A stretch of 64,000 nt of DNA from Ligula intestinalis (lineage: Eukaryota > Platyhelminthes > Cestoda > Diphyllobothriidea > Diphyllobothriidae): the NCBI GenBank assembly GCA_036362985.1, contig JAYGXS010000007.1, positions 26,842,910-26,906,909 of the forward strand. The letters are read 5' to 3'. The position numbers and the translations under genes were made by a program. Of the stretch, positions 10,740 to 21,329 are shown piece after piece. The first letter of the stretch is position 1. Every line of letters starts with the position of its first letter. The notes under the pieces are model-generated. The model did no database searches and was not told where the DNA came from. It worked only from the letters and a program-made list of their open reading frames with translations.

Positions 10740-12100
10740 TGTGCAACATCCATAGTTTTGGAAATTTCCAATAACTTCTCATACATTTGCGTGAACACAT
10801 TTAAGAAAACCTCGAAATAATAATGAACAGCATTCGTTAAATTTAAAACTTAAAATAAGTATAACGATTGCTGAGTACTTGTAAAGAAAATTAAAATTTT
10901 CCCAATAATCTCCAAGTTTCAGAGACGCGCAGAATAGCTATAAATTAAAATAATAAAGTAAAATATTTTCTGAAGTTGAAACATTAATTAAACCACTTTC
11001 TCTATATAAATGTAAAGAATTACAACTATTTTATATTAATGTTTTACCGTTTATTTTATGACATCCTTTTAATTCTGGCATAATTACCAAAGTTTTAAGT
11101 AGCCTCATAATTTTATCTATTCATATAGCTTCTGTTGGGCGTTAAAATCAACACCTAAAAATAAGATATACATGTAAAGCATTTCCCAAAAACTTGAGTT
11201 TTGGATATCCATTCGTAGGAAGGTGACCATGCGCACGATATTTGGAGATGCCTCAAAACAGCAAAGCACATTCCTGAGCATTAATAATGTCCACAATATG
11301 ACTTTGACATTAATAATAAATAACTTAAAAAAATCTAAAACAAGTTACGTCTTTAACAAATGCTTAAATTGGATATTCAGTTGACGAATTTCTGTGTATG
11401 CTACCTTTTCTCAATGTAATGACAAAATGAAATTGGAAACTTTCAAGAATTTTTTAAGGTTCATGAAGATCAGCAATTAAGTTTATTGAAAATAAAAGGG
11501 TTTTCTTTTTTTCTTTTTAATGGATTATTTTTCGTCAAGGTGAATTACTTCCAGAATCTGTTTAAGCTTGCAAATCTAAACAAAAGTGGCCATTTTTTGA
11601 GATAATTATTCTTCTGTCTGTTTTAAATTTTTTCAGGGTAACATATATGGATACTTTGCTTTTACTATGTAGACGATGCGGTAAAACAAAATGCGACAAT
11701 TTTTTTGCCATTGCATTCTGTGCAGGTCAATTTAACACAATTTTGAAAATATTAATCGCTCCTTCTTTTTGAACTTGGCTCCACTTGAAACTAAACAGCT
11801 TCGAACAAATTTTTTAGTTCTGGAAGGGATATTTTAACACTTTTTTGATTATTTTGGAGTTCTTCCATAACAAAATGCATATTAATTTTACAGGTTGGTT
11901 CTGCCATACTCAGTAGGATAGGAAATTCCTTCAATATGATACTACTGCCCATTTCTCGGAATAAACCTTCATAAAATGGCCATCTCCCTAATTTAAAGTC
12001 TTTCCCAGTATTAAATCAACTTAATGAACCAAAATACTGTGACCAAATATAAGCTGAAAATTTATCACGAAAGTTACACGATTTTCGGGCCATATTGTGT
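10740..12100 (-). repeat. AT-rich dispersed family F, copy F5 (minus orientation)
   Basis: Read on the minus strand this stretch lines up with 41.9-43.25 kb and 47.85-49.05 kb. Anchors include CACAGAAATTCGTCA then CTGAATATCCAAT (near 11370-11400), a preceding TTTTGTCATTACATTGAG, and near 10800 an AATGCTGTTCATTATTATTT block followed by the equivalent of AAATTTCCAAAACTATGGAT. No copy keeps a common open frame, so I see no encoded protein. The family is not one I recognise. Confidence 0.55.
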
Positions 12101-12179
12101 ATAGACAGGATAGTGTAAGTTAAGCGCAATTGCTGACAGCTTTCTTTCTCCAGATAGTTCCTATTTTTCTAGGAGATTT

Positions 12180-12390
12180 TAGCAGACTTAACTAATTCAG
12201 TTTCGTGGCCTCGGTGGTATTTGTATCCATATCAGCAGGGCAGGCTTTTGCGCAGCCAACACTCTAAAATTGAGCTACGAAGCTTACCGTGCATCTTGCA
12301 TTTAATGACATTTAGGTCGATTTGTTTGCCAGCTTTAATAATTTCCTAGAATCCACCAGAATGACTACTAGGCTCATTTAATTATAAGAA
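12180..12390 (-). mobile_element. tRNA-derived SINE (copy S2)
   Basis: On the minus strand, GCTTCGTAGCTCAATTTTAG resembles the 5' half of a tRNA including box A (TAGCTCAATTTT for TRGCNNARNNGG). About 45 bases later GGATACAAATACC stands for box B. The tRNA-like region is roughly 12195-12285. The leader on its 5' side (AAATCGACCTAAATGTCATT on the minus strand) matches S1 and S3. Box mutations suggest it is old and silent. Confidence 0.6.
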
Positions 12391-12934
12391 GGGTATATTT
12401 TCAAATTTCTCTGTGTTTAGGTCACTCAGTGTCAATCAAGTCTGTAAAAACTAGCTACAAAGGGGGTTAAAACAAAAGTCATAAGGGCAATCCAAAAAAC
12501 AAACTCTAGTAGTAGCTCTGCAACAGCGAATGCGCCTATTTACAGGGATAAACACAGGCTTTATTGCTTTGATAATCATGTATTCTAAAGATCACTAAGC
12601 TCACTGTTCTACATTGAACCAGCACATTGTGGCTATAAAAAGAGAGGGCATGAATATGTTGTAGCCAACTTTGTGCTACAATGTACTTAGGGATAAGGCT
12701 AGCGTACACATTGTGTATGAGCGGAACGTTCATATATCGTCAAGCCATGAGATTGAGGAATACATCAAATTAGTGCTAAATATGTAATTTACATTAATTT
12801 TAGAAGGTTCAAATTATTTTGGAATATTCTAGGCATGTTTCATAACACCGTTCACATTTAAGGGTACTTTGACACAAAATCCGCTGACTTCTTTATTTTT
12901 TAAAAGGCATTAGCCTATATCTACACGTGAAGAC
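12391..12934. other. No gene recognised
   Basis: Unassigned. A few short strings around 12410-12470 (TCAGTGTCAATCAAGTCTGT) resemble 13980-14000, hinting at further remnants of repeat K, but I cannot draw borders. Confidence 0.4.
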
Positions 12935-13245
12935 GAGGACGGAGGAGACAGACAGTGATGCTAACAATCTGATTGTTAAAATATATTGAAGAAGGTGTGA
13001 TGCAGACAATATGCTAATTATCTCTCGCAAACAGGTTAGACTTTCAAGGCTAAGTACCGAACGGTGAAGGAAACAAACTTAGACTATGGCAGAGATATAG
13101 TAGGCACAAGCCGTTTGAGGTCCTTTTGCGCCAAAATAACTCACACCTACAGAGTGGCCTTTTCACCTTCACCAGCTGATTGCAGGAATAGACCGACTTC
13201 AGAATGACTTGTTGGTTAGCAAAGTTTCATCTTACCGTCAAAACA
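12935..13245 (+). repeat. Dispersed repeat I, copy 2
   Basis: This copy pairs with 6438-6755, with the same order of landmarks: AGGTTAGACTT, GCAGAGATATAGTAGGCA, AACTCACACCTACAG, CCTTTTCACC, AATAGACCGACTTCAGAA and AAAGTTTCAT. Here the repeat is not followed by a PLE, which supports the PLE at 6.75 kb being a separate insertion. Confidence 0.6.
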
Positions 13246-13544
13246 TTTCTTTTCGCCTAAATTATAATTCTTTACCACTACCAATATCTGCCCTCGTGCA
13301 TGCCTTCGCATTCATTTAAGTATTGCTTGGTGTTCTTTGTCACATATTTTTACTAGCTTAGCCAAGACTGAATTTAAGACTGAAGCGTCTGTTAACGTGC
13401 AAAACAAATGGAATAAACATGAATGTAGGACTGTGTTGGAATAAAGTAGATTTGATGTGTGAAAATGAAATTGTTTCAGCAAAAATGTCCAACTCATATA
13501 TGTATCGATCCTCTAGACAGAGTTGGAAGACAAACAACATAGAA

Positions 13545-13900
13545 TCATACTATTTGCTTAATTCATAAGTGATTTTGTTTCTCGCTACTTGCCTAAGAAG
13601 CAAACCGCACCGATTAGTTAGCTCCGATTGATTCCGTCACTGACGAAAATTTAATACTTGGCTGCGAGACCCCAGATGAATAGGCCTTGCTCCGCCATTT
13701 TTAGTTCTATTTCTATGGCTCAGCTACCAAATGAAAATGCATTGCGTACGCACCCAACAACAGTTTTATTATATTTGTCACCATCATTAAGCCGTCAGGA
13801 GAACCCGTTGCGTGACGAACTATCAACTGTAGTGGCCGCTTGAGAGCGAAGTTTTGTGCTTATGTTCCTCGAACATAACTGACTTAAAAAGGCAAGCTAG
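13545..13900 (+). repeat. Dispersed repeat J, copy 2
   Basis: Direct match to 10365-10739, with GTTTTATTATATTTGTCAC and GTCAGGAGAACCCG as the clearest block. It is immediately followed by repeat K, so J and K may be parts of one larger old element. No conserved frame. Confidence 0.5.
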
Positions 13901-13967
13901 TATAAGTTAAGCGCAATCGCTGAAAGCTTACTTTCGGACACTTCCCGGTTTCCTACCTTTGCGTGTT

Positions 13968-14545
13968 CAGGTCCGTTAGTGTCAAACAAGCCTGTCCAAA
14001 AGAGTAGCAGTAGTTTGAGTAGTGCACCTCATAAACCCCTAGTCCCAACATTTTGTTCTAAGGAAACGGTGCTTATAGCGCTTTTTTGTGTAGAAAATTA
14101 GGCCAAGCACTGGAATATACCGTAATAACTGCGACATAATTTATTTTATTTTATTTAGAAATGTTTTTGATTTGCATATCAAGAATTTTCTAGTCTGCAT
14201 TATCGTTTAAAATATTGCGGAAAAACCCATTTATCAAAATGCAGGGTTCTTGAAATTCTCGAAAAGATAGAAGTGGTGGTTCGGAAATCCTCTACTTCAA
14301 CTTACCTGAGGTGTAACTTACCATTCTGGAGTGAGCTTAATAGAGTTTACGGCGCGAAACGCCGCGCACACCTTTAATTTACATGCGAAGCAACTTACTC
14401 CCAGCGGTCGCGGAAAACAAATTTAACTACATTTTTTTCCATTTTCCACTTACGTCTACAAATTTTTTTCAGTGCCTATCCTTAAACCACCAATGCTGGG
14501 AATAGGTGTATACGAGGTGCAATACCTAAAAATAGCACCCTTTCC
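13968..14545 (+). repeat. Dispersed repeat K, copy 1
   Basis: This matches 24795-25270 in direct orientation. Clear blocks are GGTTCGGAAATCCTCTACTT (variant GGTTAGGAGGTCGTCTACTT in the other copy), TTACCATTCTGGAG, CGCACACCTTTAATTTAC and the GCGAAGCAACTTACT string. The frame 14472-14756 starts at the end of this repeat and is not shared, so I do not call it a gene. Confidence 0.6.
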
Positions 14546-14839
14546 TGCATTCAACCAATATTTTGTGACTATAAATAATCAGAAAATGCTTATTCCGCAG
14601 CCGAATGCCGTGCCAGAAGGTACTAAGGGAGTGAGCCAGTTAACACGGAGTGTCTGTGGGCGGCATTCCATAGTGTTGGTCAAGAAATGCATCGCATTTT
14701 TGAATCCTCGTGATAATTTTCGTGTTGCCCACTTAGTTATTGACTGTGTTCACTGACCTTCTGCGGTTCCTACCATCGCGTTTATGTCTGATTACCTTGT
14801 AATGGCAGGCAAGAATTATGGAACCGCACAGACCTGGCT

Positions 14840-15660
14840 CAGAAATAACTGAACCGACGTCTTTTATTGGCCTTTTCTGACTTTATAGGAATGGATACCT
14901 TAAAAAAGATGAACAAGCAGTTATATAGGCGTGAGTGCTTAAATCGGTTTTTTTTGGCTTTACCACAGACAACGCCCGCATGTATATGGTTCACTACGGC
15001 GTATAAAGAGATGCACACCCGACAGTTCGTGAATCGCTCCCAACGATGTTTACCACGAGCTTCACTGAACCAATGTGGTGACTTTCGCGGGATAATACTG
15101 AAAGTAGACTTGCGGCGAATCCACTCCACTCCCGCAACGAGAACCGAAGTCAAGAAAACTGTCGGGAAGTCTGGAGACGGGGCAGGGCGCAGCCGGTTGG
15201 CACGGTCAACAGTCAACAGGCGTACCAAAAGCACGTCTCGCCAGGTACGCTCCCGTCTGGAAGCGCCATAAAGGCCGCATTTAGAAGGAGCCATTGAGTC
15301 GTACTCTCAGTCCGCTGACATCCACTCCACAAAACAAGAAACACACTGGGCCGACTGTGGCGTTAACGTTATCCCGTTTGTTTGCAACCATCCAAACCAC
15401 GGATTTTAATGCCCCGTGATAGCTTCGAGCGCACCAAATTGTTTTTAGTGAGGAATTAAATGCGCTGAGGGTACACCTCATTCTTTCTCCCCCACTGCCA
15501 GCAACAGGTCACCGCCCAGCTGATTGGTCACCTAAAGGGTGAAATGTGCGCAGTACCAGCCGCCTGCACTGGAATCCCTCCGATATTCTTGGATTGCTCT
15601 TGCTTGTTGCCCGGGTGAATAAAGAAGAACAGAGGTACTGAGCAGGTCTACCACCTCTTT
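14840..15660. other. GC-rich segment, function unknown
   Basis: This segment is clearly richer in G+C than its surroundings. It holds two long overlapping open frames on opposite strands (14867-15271 plus, 134 codons; 14839-15294 minus, 151 codons). Neither shows a domain I know. Opposite-strand overlap is what high G+C alone produces. An AATAAA near 15620 could be a poly(A) signal or the end of a transposable element. It may be a non-autonomous repeat, a CpG-rich host regulatory region or a diverged coding exon. Confidence 0.3.
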
Positions 15661-15769
15661 AAACTATCCAATACACCGTGACCTTCTTTGTGTCGATGAA
15701 ACTAGACTAGACGACACCTGAAGACCGCAATCACAAGCACTTTCTCAGCGGCGAACTTACGCGTGTTTT

Positions 15770-16200
15770 TTACGTACCCTCTCCTCCTACGATTTAAGGG
15801 TAAAGACTGACTCCCGTTGAAGTCCACCTCATTCTGTATTTACTCTTTTACTTGCTCCTGTGGAGCGGGATATATCGGCCGGATAACGTTGCGAAAAGAG
15901 GGTATGTGAGCATATACCGTACAGGTTAATTTAAGATGAGACTAGATCAATCTCTAGTTCTATCTTGGCACATCTTGCCAATACGAATAATCGAATCGAT
16001 ACTAACGAAGACTTTCAGATTGTCGAACCGGATAGCAGCCCACTTGTTCAAGGGCCTACGCCAACGGTGCGTGCAAAAGCAGAAGCAGTGGCTATATGGT
16101 TAGCAAATCCGGTGCTGTGTTGTTAGAAGAAGCTGGCAGTAGCCTTTACACTTCCGTGCCCTAACCCGACGCCAGGTGGCGATCGCATTTTGCCACCAAC
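15770..16200 (+). pseudogene. PLE GIY-YIG endonuclease relic
   Basis: In frame from about 15800 there is KD-stop-LPLKSTSFCIYSF, then CSCGAGYIGR (15853-15882), an intact YIG-type motif, followed by ITLRKEG and a stop. After a scrambled stretch of about 110 bp, AKAEAVAIWLANPVLCC (about 16070-16122) and a proline-rich tail give the C-terminal end of the same domain. The stop inside KDRLP-type text is one of at least three nonsense or frameshift changes. The RT is absent. The 3' untranslated end follows at 16190-16490. Confidence 0.7.
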
Positions 16201-16490
16201 CCCCCAATGACAGTCGTTCGCTGCGCGCAAATAGCAGCAATTATCCCCCCATGCATCTCCCCTCTGATCAACCTCACAACCTAACCCAATTACCCCCCCT
16301 ACCCCTTTTTCCCGGACGCACAAACCTCTAAACGCCGACCTCACCATGCTGGCGACGCGTAAATGATGAATTGTAATTAGACTACACTATTTAAGCCTGT
16401 CCAACTGTACAGTTTTAATTACCCTGCAAATGTTTTGGCCTGATGATGATTTGCTGAAAACATATGTTTGCGAAGTTGACTTCTTAACTT
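16190..16490 (+). repeat. PLE 3' end, direct repeat copy 1, with hammerhead-like core
   Basis: This about 300-bp stretch is repeated at 17210-17500. It contains a C-rich tract, ACGCCGACCTC, GATGAATTGTAATTAGAC, TACCCTGCAAATGTTTTGG and CCTGATGATGATTTGCTGAA (CTGATGA at 16440-16446, GAAA at 16455-16458), ending with GCGAAGTTGACTTCTTAA. It follows the plus-strand PLE relic in the correct orientation, so it is that element's 3' end. Stem II is poorly paired; ribozyme activity is unlikely. Confidence 0.65.
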
Positions 16491-17209
16491 AAGAACGGGA
16501 AAAAATCAATACCTCTGTTTTGGATCAAAGAAACTGCTCGACAAGATCAAACGATCACAAAATATCGGTCGCACGATGAGCGGTAGTTTCAATCGGCTGA
16601 GTCAATTACAGTCTTACCTTGAACCTAGATGTATAAAAAATGATTCAGTTGTTTTATTCGGATACCTTAATTAGGATACAATGCTCCTATATATGCATAT
16701 AGATAATATGTCTCATATAGAATTCATTGTTCAGTTGCATTCTTGCTCACATTGGAGGATTTTCGATTGCAGTTAGGTCATTCTTGTGACAGATTTGCTG
16801 AGTTTTCTTTGTAACCTTCAGAAAAGGTTCCGTGTTAGCAATCCTTCAATAGGAAATTGACTGTTTTAGAATATATTTGTCTTGAACTGAAGGAAATCCT
16901 CTGCTTTATCTTTTTAATAAGCCATATCTTCTGCAAAGTAGAACCTTTTTTTTAAAAAGGGGTTAAAGCCGTTACCTCTAGCTGGTATAAACTTTCTTAG
17001 AAACCTCAAACGCTTATAATTCCATTTGCTGACAAGCTCTGTGGCGATTGACAAGCAGTATAAGCTAGATAAACGAAGTTACGATAGAACCGGTATTTTT
17101 TAGAACATGAATACTTTTTTCACAACAATACAGGAAAGTTTGGACACAAATTACGGTCTGTACTCAGATTACTTAGTGGTTTTCGTTTGCCTTCTTCAAA
17201 GAACCGTCC
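16491..17209. other. No gene recognised
   Basis: Spacer between the two direct copies of the PLE 3' end. I recognise no coding frame or RNA. Confidence 0.45.
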
Positions 17210-17500
17210 AAATAACCGCCCAGCAAAGTTGTGGCAGCAATTATCTCTCCATGTATTCCCCTTTGATCAATCCCTACAACTAACCCAATTACCTCCCCTA
17301 CCCCCCCCCCTCCCCCATCGCAAGAACCCCTACACGCCGACCTCGTCATGCGGGTGACGCATAAACGATGAGTTGTAATTAGACGACACTATTTAAACCT
17401 GTCCATCTGCACAGTTTAAATTACCCTGCAAATGTTTTGGCCTGATGATGATTTGCTGAAAATATATGTTTGCCAACTTGACTTCACTTTGGACTCTTAA
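17210..17500 (+). repeat. PLE 3' end, direct repeat copy 2
   Basis: Same order of blocks as 16190-16490, including an even longer C-tract (17297-17316), ACGCCGACCTCGTCATG, GATGAGTTGTAATTAGAC and CTGATGATGATTTGCTGAAA (17442-17461). It lies in plus orientation while the PLE coding relic next to it (17568-18065) is on the minus strand, so relative to that gene this end is inverted. Confidence 0.65.
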
Positions 17501-17567
17501 ATTTATATGGGGAAGAGATTAAAGGTAAACGTGAGCTCATTTACGTCCGTCGTTACATGCAAATAAG

Positions 17568-18065
17568 TCATGGGAATATGAGGGGTTGGAAGTCAATAAT
17601 AGACGGTTGGTTAGGCGGCAGTGAGGCTTTTTCGAAGGCGGACGAGGGGGTGGGGAAAGGGAGAGATAAGGGGCGAAAAAAACTGCAGGCAGTTATGTGA
17701 CCGTTGGACATGCCAAGCGTGGGGCTTGCAGAAGGTGCCATTTGCGCGCATAAGACTAGCTTTCTCAACCGAATAGCGGTTGATTCTGCTGTTGCTAGCA
17801 GGGGCTGACCAAATGACTTAGGGTAGTTTGGTGAGAACTTAAAAGGAAACCGGTAGGTTGCGTTGGCGTCCACACCATGTCCGGAATCAACCATGTGTTT
17901 CAGAATAAAACTTTTTACACTCCTGAATTCACCTTTCTCAGCCATGCTGGGAGGTGTCACCTTATTATTTTGGAAAAGCGCAGATTCGTGCGACCAATAT
18001 AACTCGTTTCGCAGGAGTACGTAAAGGAGTAGATACACATGGAGGTGGGCTGAACTAGAAACCTA
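17568..18065 (-). pseudogene. PLE GIY-YIG endonuclease relic
   Basis: The minus-strand frame contains VKSFILKHMVDSGHGVDANA and LLATAESTAIRLRKLVLCAQ, which are the second half and C-terminal part of the CSCGAGYIGR-type PLE endonuclease. Just upstream in another frame, TSMCIYSFTYSCETSYIGR is readable, so the YIG region survives but a frameshift separates it from the rest. No RT is present. The C-terminal tail after the cysteine is serine- and proline-rich and not conserved. Confidence 0.7.
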
Positions 18066-18960
18066 TCCTTACCTTCTCCACGTAATACTAAATTGGTTAA
18101 GATTATTTACCGAGCATCCACTGCTGTCAAAACGCGGGGTGTTCGTCACAGTTAAGCTGTAACCACGTTCATTCAAAAGCGAAACAATATATATTCTGAT
18201 GTTCGGGCGAATGGCTAAAAAAACTGAAAATTCGCCCAGAGTCAGCCGCTGACGAGAGAACTTGTAGATCCTACACAACTGAGTACCAGAGTCCTTATCC
18301 ACTGTCACCTGCAGTGCGGTTTTCTTCCGCTCTTCTACACTATGACGTAGTTAACAGGTAATAAACCGTTGATGCATCACGATGATGGGCACCAACAATG
18401 CCTTCTTTTGACTGATATAGTTTAAAAAGCCAAGAAGCGTAGTAAGAGGAAACTCTGTCATATGCATTGGGAACACAGGAATTAATTAGATACTTACAGC
18501 CAGTTTTCTGGCCTCTATTTTCATTTTACAGCATTTTGAAAGGTTTCTAAAGACTGCAAAATATGACATTCCTGTACAAAAAAAATTGGCAGGCAAAAGA
18601 ACTCAAAATGCTTCCGGTGAGGTGTTGAAAACTTGGTATTACTAGCTCACCATTGGGTAAATTTACTTTGTTTGAATAAATATTTCTCATGAGACTGTGT
18701 AGCCGTTAAAATAAATGTTTATTATAAGAAGAAATATGACATATTTCAAGGAATAATGAGAAAGCTTAGGCTTAATAAAAATGGTTGGCCCTAGAAGGCA
18801 GGTTACTGCCAAATAAAACGGCTTTGTTGATCGCTGTGAGCCTAATTCACACTAAAAAGAAGTCAGACTGCTTCAAAATCAAACTTTCACACGAGATATT
18901 TGGTTGGCGAGGTCCAGGATAATTATTTATTATGGAATCGCTTTGAACGTTCCTGCTACA
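18066..18960. other. No gene recognised
   Basis: Unassigned DNA between a PLE relic and a solo PLE tail. The frame 18069-18308 on the minus strand has no domain motif. Confidence 0.45.
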
Positions 18961-19060
18961 GTTTCCTGCTAATGTCTCTGATGATGAATCCGCGACGGAA
19001 GCCGAAACGTCAGGTGAATAAAAATATTGTCCCATCGATCGAGTCGTCTTCTTCTCAGAA
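18961..19060 (+). ncRNA. Hammerhead-like ribozyme and PLE tail (solo)
   Basis: The core CTGATGA is at 18978-18984 and GAAA at 19004-19007, with TCCG-CGA-CGGA as the upper part of stem II (the base of the stem is mismatched). ACGTC follows, with predicted cleavage after C19011. Stem I pairs TGTCT (18973-18977) with AGGTG (19012-19016) using two Watson-Crick and three wobble pairs. Stem III is only AC/GU, without a loop. Then come AATAAA (19017-19022), TTGTCCCATCGATCGAG and a CTTCTTCTC tail. This is the most complete of the minimal-type cores in the window. No PLE coding sequence adjoins it. Confidence 0.6.
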
Positions 19061-19229
19061 CCCTTTTACTAAGTGAACCTACTGGGACTGCCAACCACCC
19101 TCCTTTGGTAGATCAATTATTGGGCTCACCGTACACCATGTCAATGGTGTGATGTGAATGCTCAGACAACTTTACAAGTAAATGCAAACATGTTAGTTGC
19201 CTTAAGTAGCTCGAAAGAAGAAGATAAGA

Positions 19230-19900
19230 TCACTGAAACAAGAGGCCATTCCGCCTGATGGCTCAGATTTTCAGATATTGGTCAGACCCACGCACGGAAT
19301 GCTATACTTCTAGGACGCAGTTGCATTGTAACAACAGACCTGTTACAGTCTTCAACTGCCGTATTCGTCCCAGGGAAAGCCGAGCTATTAGGCAAATATA
19401 TGTTTTTTTTCGGGGATTGCATTTGTCTCCTAGCACTGCATGGTTTAGATTAAATACACAGCGTGCAGAGAGTATGAAGGGAGGCAACGTTATCTTGAAA
19501 CTCGCCACTATGAGCCTGGGAAGTGAGGTCGATCCACGTAATATAAAAATGTGACGCGGAGTGGATAAAAGCATCTTGTGGTTTTAGTCAGTTTGCCTCG
19601 CTGAAAACAGCATTGAAATTGGAAGGCAATTCAAACAATGCACCTGTAAGTGATAGCTTTGGAGAAAGTCTCTAAAAGCTGGGGCAAAGGTGTGAACCAC
19701 CGATCCTTACTTACCTCACAGTGATGCACATGCATATTTCAGCAATTTTAAACATTAATATACACAATTTGTGGTGACCTTTCAAAGAACTGTTTGAAAA
19801 AAGGAGCTTTTGGAAGTTAAAGGATTATTTACCTTATTTCAGTCAGCAAATGTTTTTTTATTATACTAATAGTAACTTCATCCTTTTAGCGATAACTGAC
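19230..19900 (+). repeat. Tandem unit H, copy 1
   Basis: First of three diverged direct copies of about 0.65 kb. Landmarks present in all three include an AGAGGC-TT--GCCTGA start (weak in copy 2), AGGCAAATA or equivalent, a CACTGCATGGTTTAGATTAA-like string, TTATCTTGAAACTCGCC, a GT-GGTTTGCCTC block, AAGTGATA-CTTTG and AAGTCTCTAAAAGC. Open frames at 19258-19554 and 19302-19574 are not conserved in the sister copies, so I treat the unit as non-coding. Confidence 0.6.
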
Positions 19901-20184
19901 CCAACGTCATACCTGGAGGGGAAGCCACCAGTCCAACGGGATTCAAAAATCTTATTTGCCTAAGGCACTTTTGGGAGAAGAAGATGCAATCGCTGAACCA
20001 AGCAGCTTTTCTATTTTATGTTTTAGATTTTACTCAAATCCATCAGTCCAGGAAATTGCCGAAAAATATAATGAATACGCACAAAATGCAGCCCCTATAA
20101 AATGCAGTTGTCATGTAATTACGGACATATTACAGTCCACGACGGCTGTATTCATCAGAGTTAAATTCGGGATTTTAGGCAAAC

Positions 20185-20725
20185 AAATTTCTGTTCTGCC
20201 TTCTAGTTCATTTATCTGAAGGTATTTGCGCAGCTTCGTGTGGTTATCTCGAAACATCCAACGCATCATCCCTTTGTCATGTTAAAACTCGGCAAGTCTC
20301 GCCGGCTCCTTGTTTAATGGGAGTTAGTTGTTACACACTTCGGCACACATTATTGTAAAGACACCTGTCCAGAAACCAGATCTACGCATAGGCTGAGGCG
20401 TAGCGGAAAGTGAACGTTTGCCATCGTCGGGCCAATTGGAGCGCATCGCGCCAAAGTAAATTGCCAATATAACCGAGCATGCGAGTCCCAGCATGTATTT
20501 GAGTAGATCAAAAGGCAAGTGCCGGGACGATAGTTTTATTCGCTTGACGTTGTTACATCCTTCGCGGATTCTTCATCAGACACATCAACAGCAAACAGTA
20601 GTAGTAACAGTTTCTGCTACTATTTTCTGCTGATGTCTCTGATGATGAATCCGCGAAGGATGTAAAAACGTCAAACGCTGAATAACTGTCTTGTCACCAT
20701 CATCGCATCTTCTTCTCGAATAAAT
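20185..20725. mobile_element. Insertion with a divergent pair of hammerhead-like PLE ends
   Basis: The extra segment in unit H copy 2. Its right part has two PLE ends pointing outward: on the minus strand CTGATGA (20573-20579) with AACGTCA (20544-20550) and GAATAAA; on the plus strand CTGATGA (20639-20645) with AACGTCA (20667-20673) and GAATAA. Arms about 20526-20595 and 20628-20695 are inverted copies. In both, GAAA of the core is replaced (AACA or AAAA), which should inactivate them. The left part (20200-20525) has no recognisable coding sequence. Confidence 0.55.
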
Positions 20726-20955
20726 ACCGCTTGTCGGTTTTTACGTTTTATACTTTTCCTATCACTGCAAGGTTTAGGCTAAATGCACAGTATGCACAGT
20801 TAAAAAAGGGAGGGACTGTTATCTTGAAACTCGCTCCCATTTTTGAGAGGGCAGAGTGAAACTTACCAGTCAACTTGATGATCCTTTAAAGTGAAATCAA
20901 ACCACACATTAAAAAAATTGACGTGAAGTAACTAAAAGCGTCTGTGCATGTAGCA

Positions 20956-21060
20956 TCCTTTTCTACGGTTCCCGCTAAAGAAGAGTTTTCGACAGAATCC
21001 GAAATGTCAGGAAAATAAACTTCGTGTTCCAGGGATCGAAGCTTCTGCTTCGGAAAAGCT
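20956..21060 (+). mobile_element. About 105-bp solo PLE 3' end, degraded ribozyme
   Basis: Absent from the sister copies of unit H. It contains CTAAAGA in place of CTGATGA, then GAAATGTCAGG, AATAAAC, GTTCCAGGGATCGAAGC and a TCTGCTTCGG tail. The pentamer TCCTT stands on both sides (20956-20960 and 21060-21064) and could be a target-site duplication. It gives the approximate size of a minimal inserted PLE end. Confidence 0.6.
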
Positions 21061-21329
21061 CCTTGTACTTTCTGGTTTGCCTCTCTATCAAACCAGTACT
21101 AAAAATAGACGGTAATTTAAACAATGTCAACACATGTGATATGTTAAGACTAAGTCTCTGAAGGCCGACATTTGGAGGAGTTCTCACCTTAATGCAGTGA
21201 GTTGATGTCTTTTTTGGAATACTAAAAGAAAATTATTGCGATTAACGAAAACTAAGCCTCTGAATTTTTCTCACATTGGTCCCGTTGGTCATATCTGGAC
21301 GGTAAGGTACCAAAACAATGAGATGTAAA

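Larger units (their letters stand above)
19905..21200 (+). repeat. Tandem unit H, copy 2 (interrupted twice)
   Basis: Middle copy of the triplicated unit. Compared with copies 1 and 3 it carries two extra segments, 20185-20725 and 20956-21060. Both have hammerhead-like PLE ends inside them. The flanking unit sequence resumes after each, for example AGGTTTAGGCTAAATGCACA after the first and TCTGGTTTGCCTCTC after the second. Confidence 0.6.

Noticed and set aside
12195..12285. A functional tRNA gene on the minus strand
   Set aside because: Box B is mutated, the cloverleaf is incomplete, and the flanks match other SINE copies; it is a tRNA-derived SINE, not a tRNA gene.
14867..15271. 134-codon frame as a gene
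   Set aside because: An equally long frame exists on the opposite strand over the same bases and neither has a recognisable domain; kept as unassigned GC-rich DNA.
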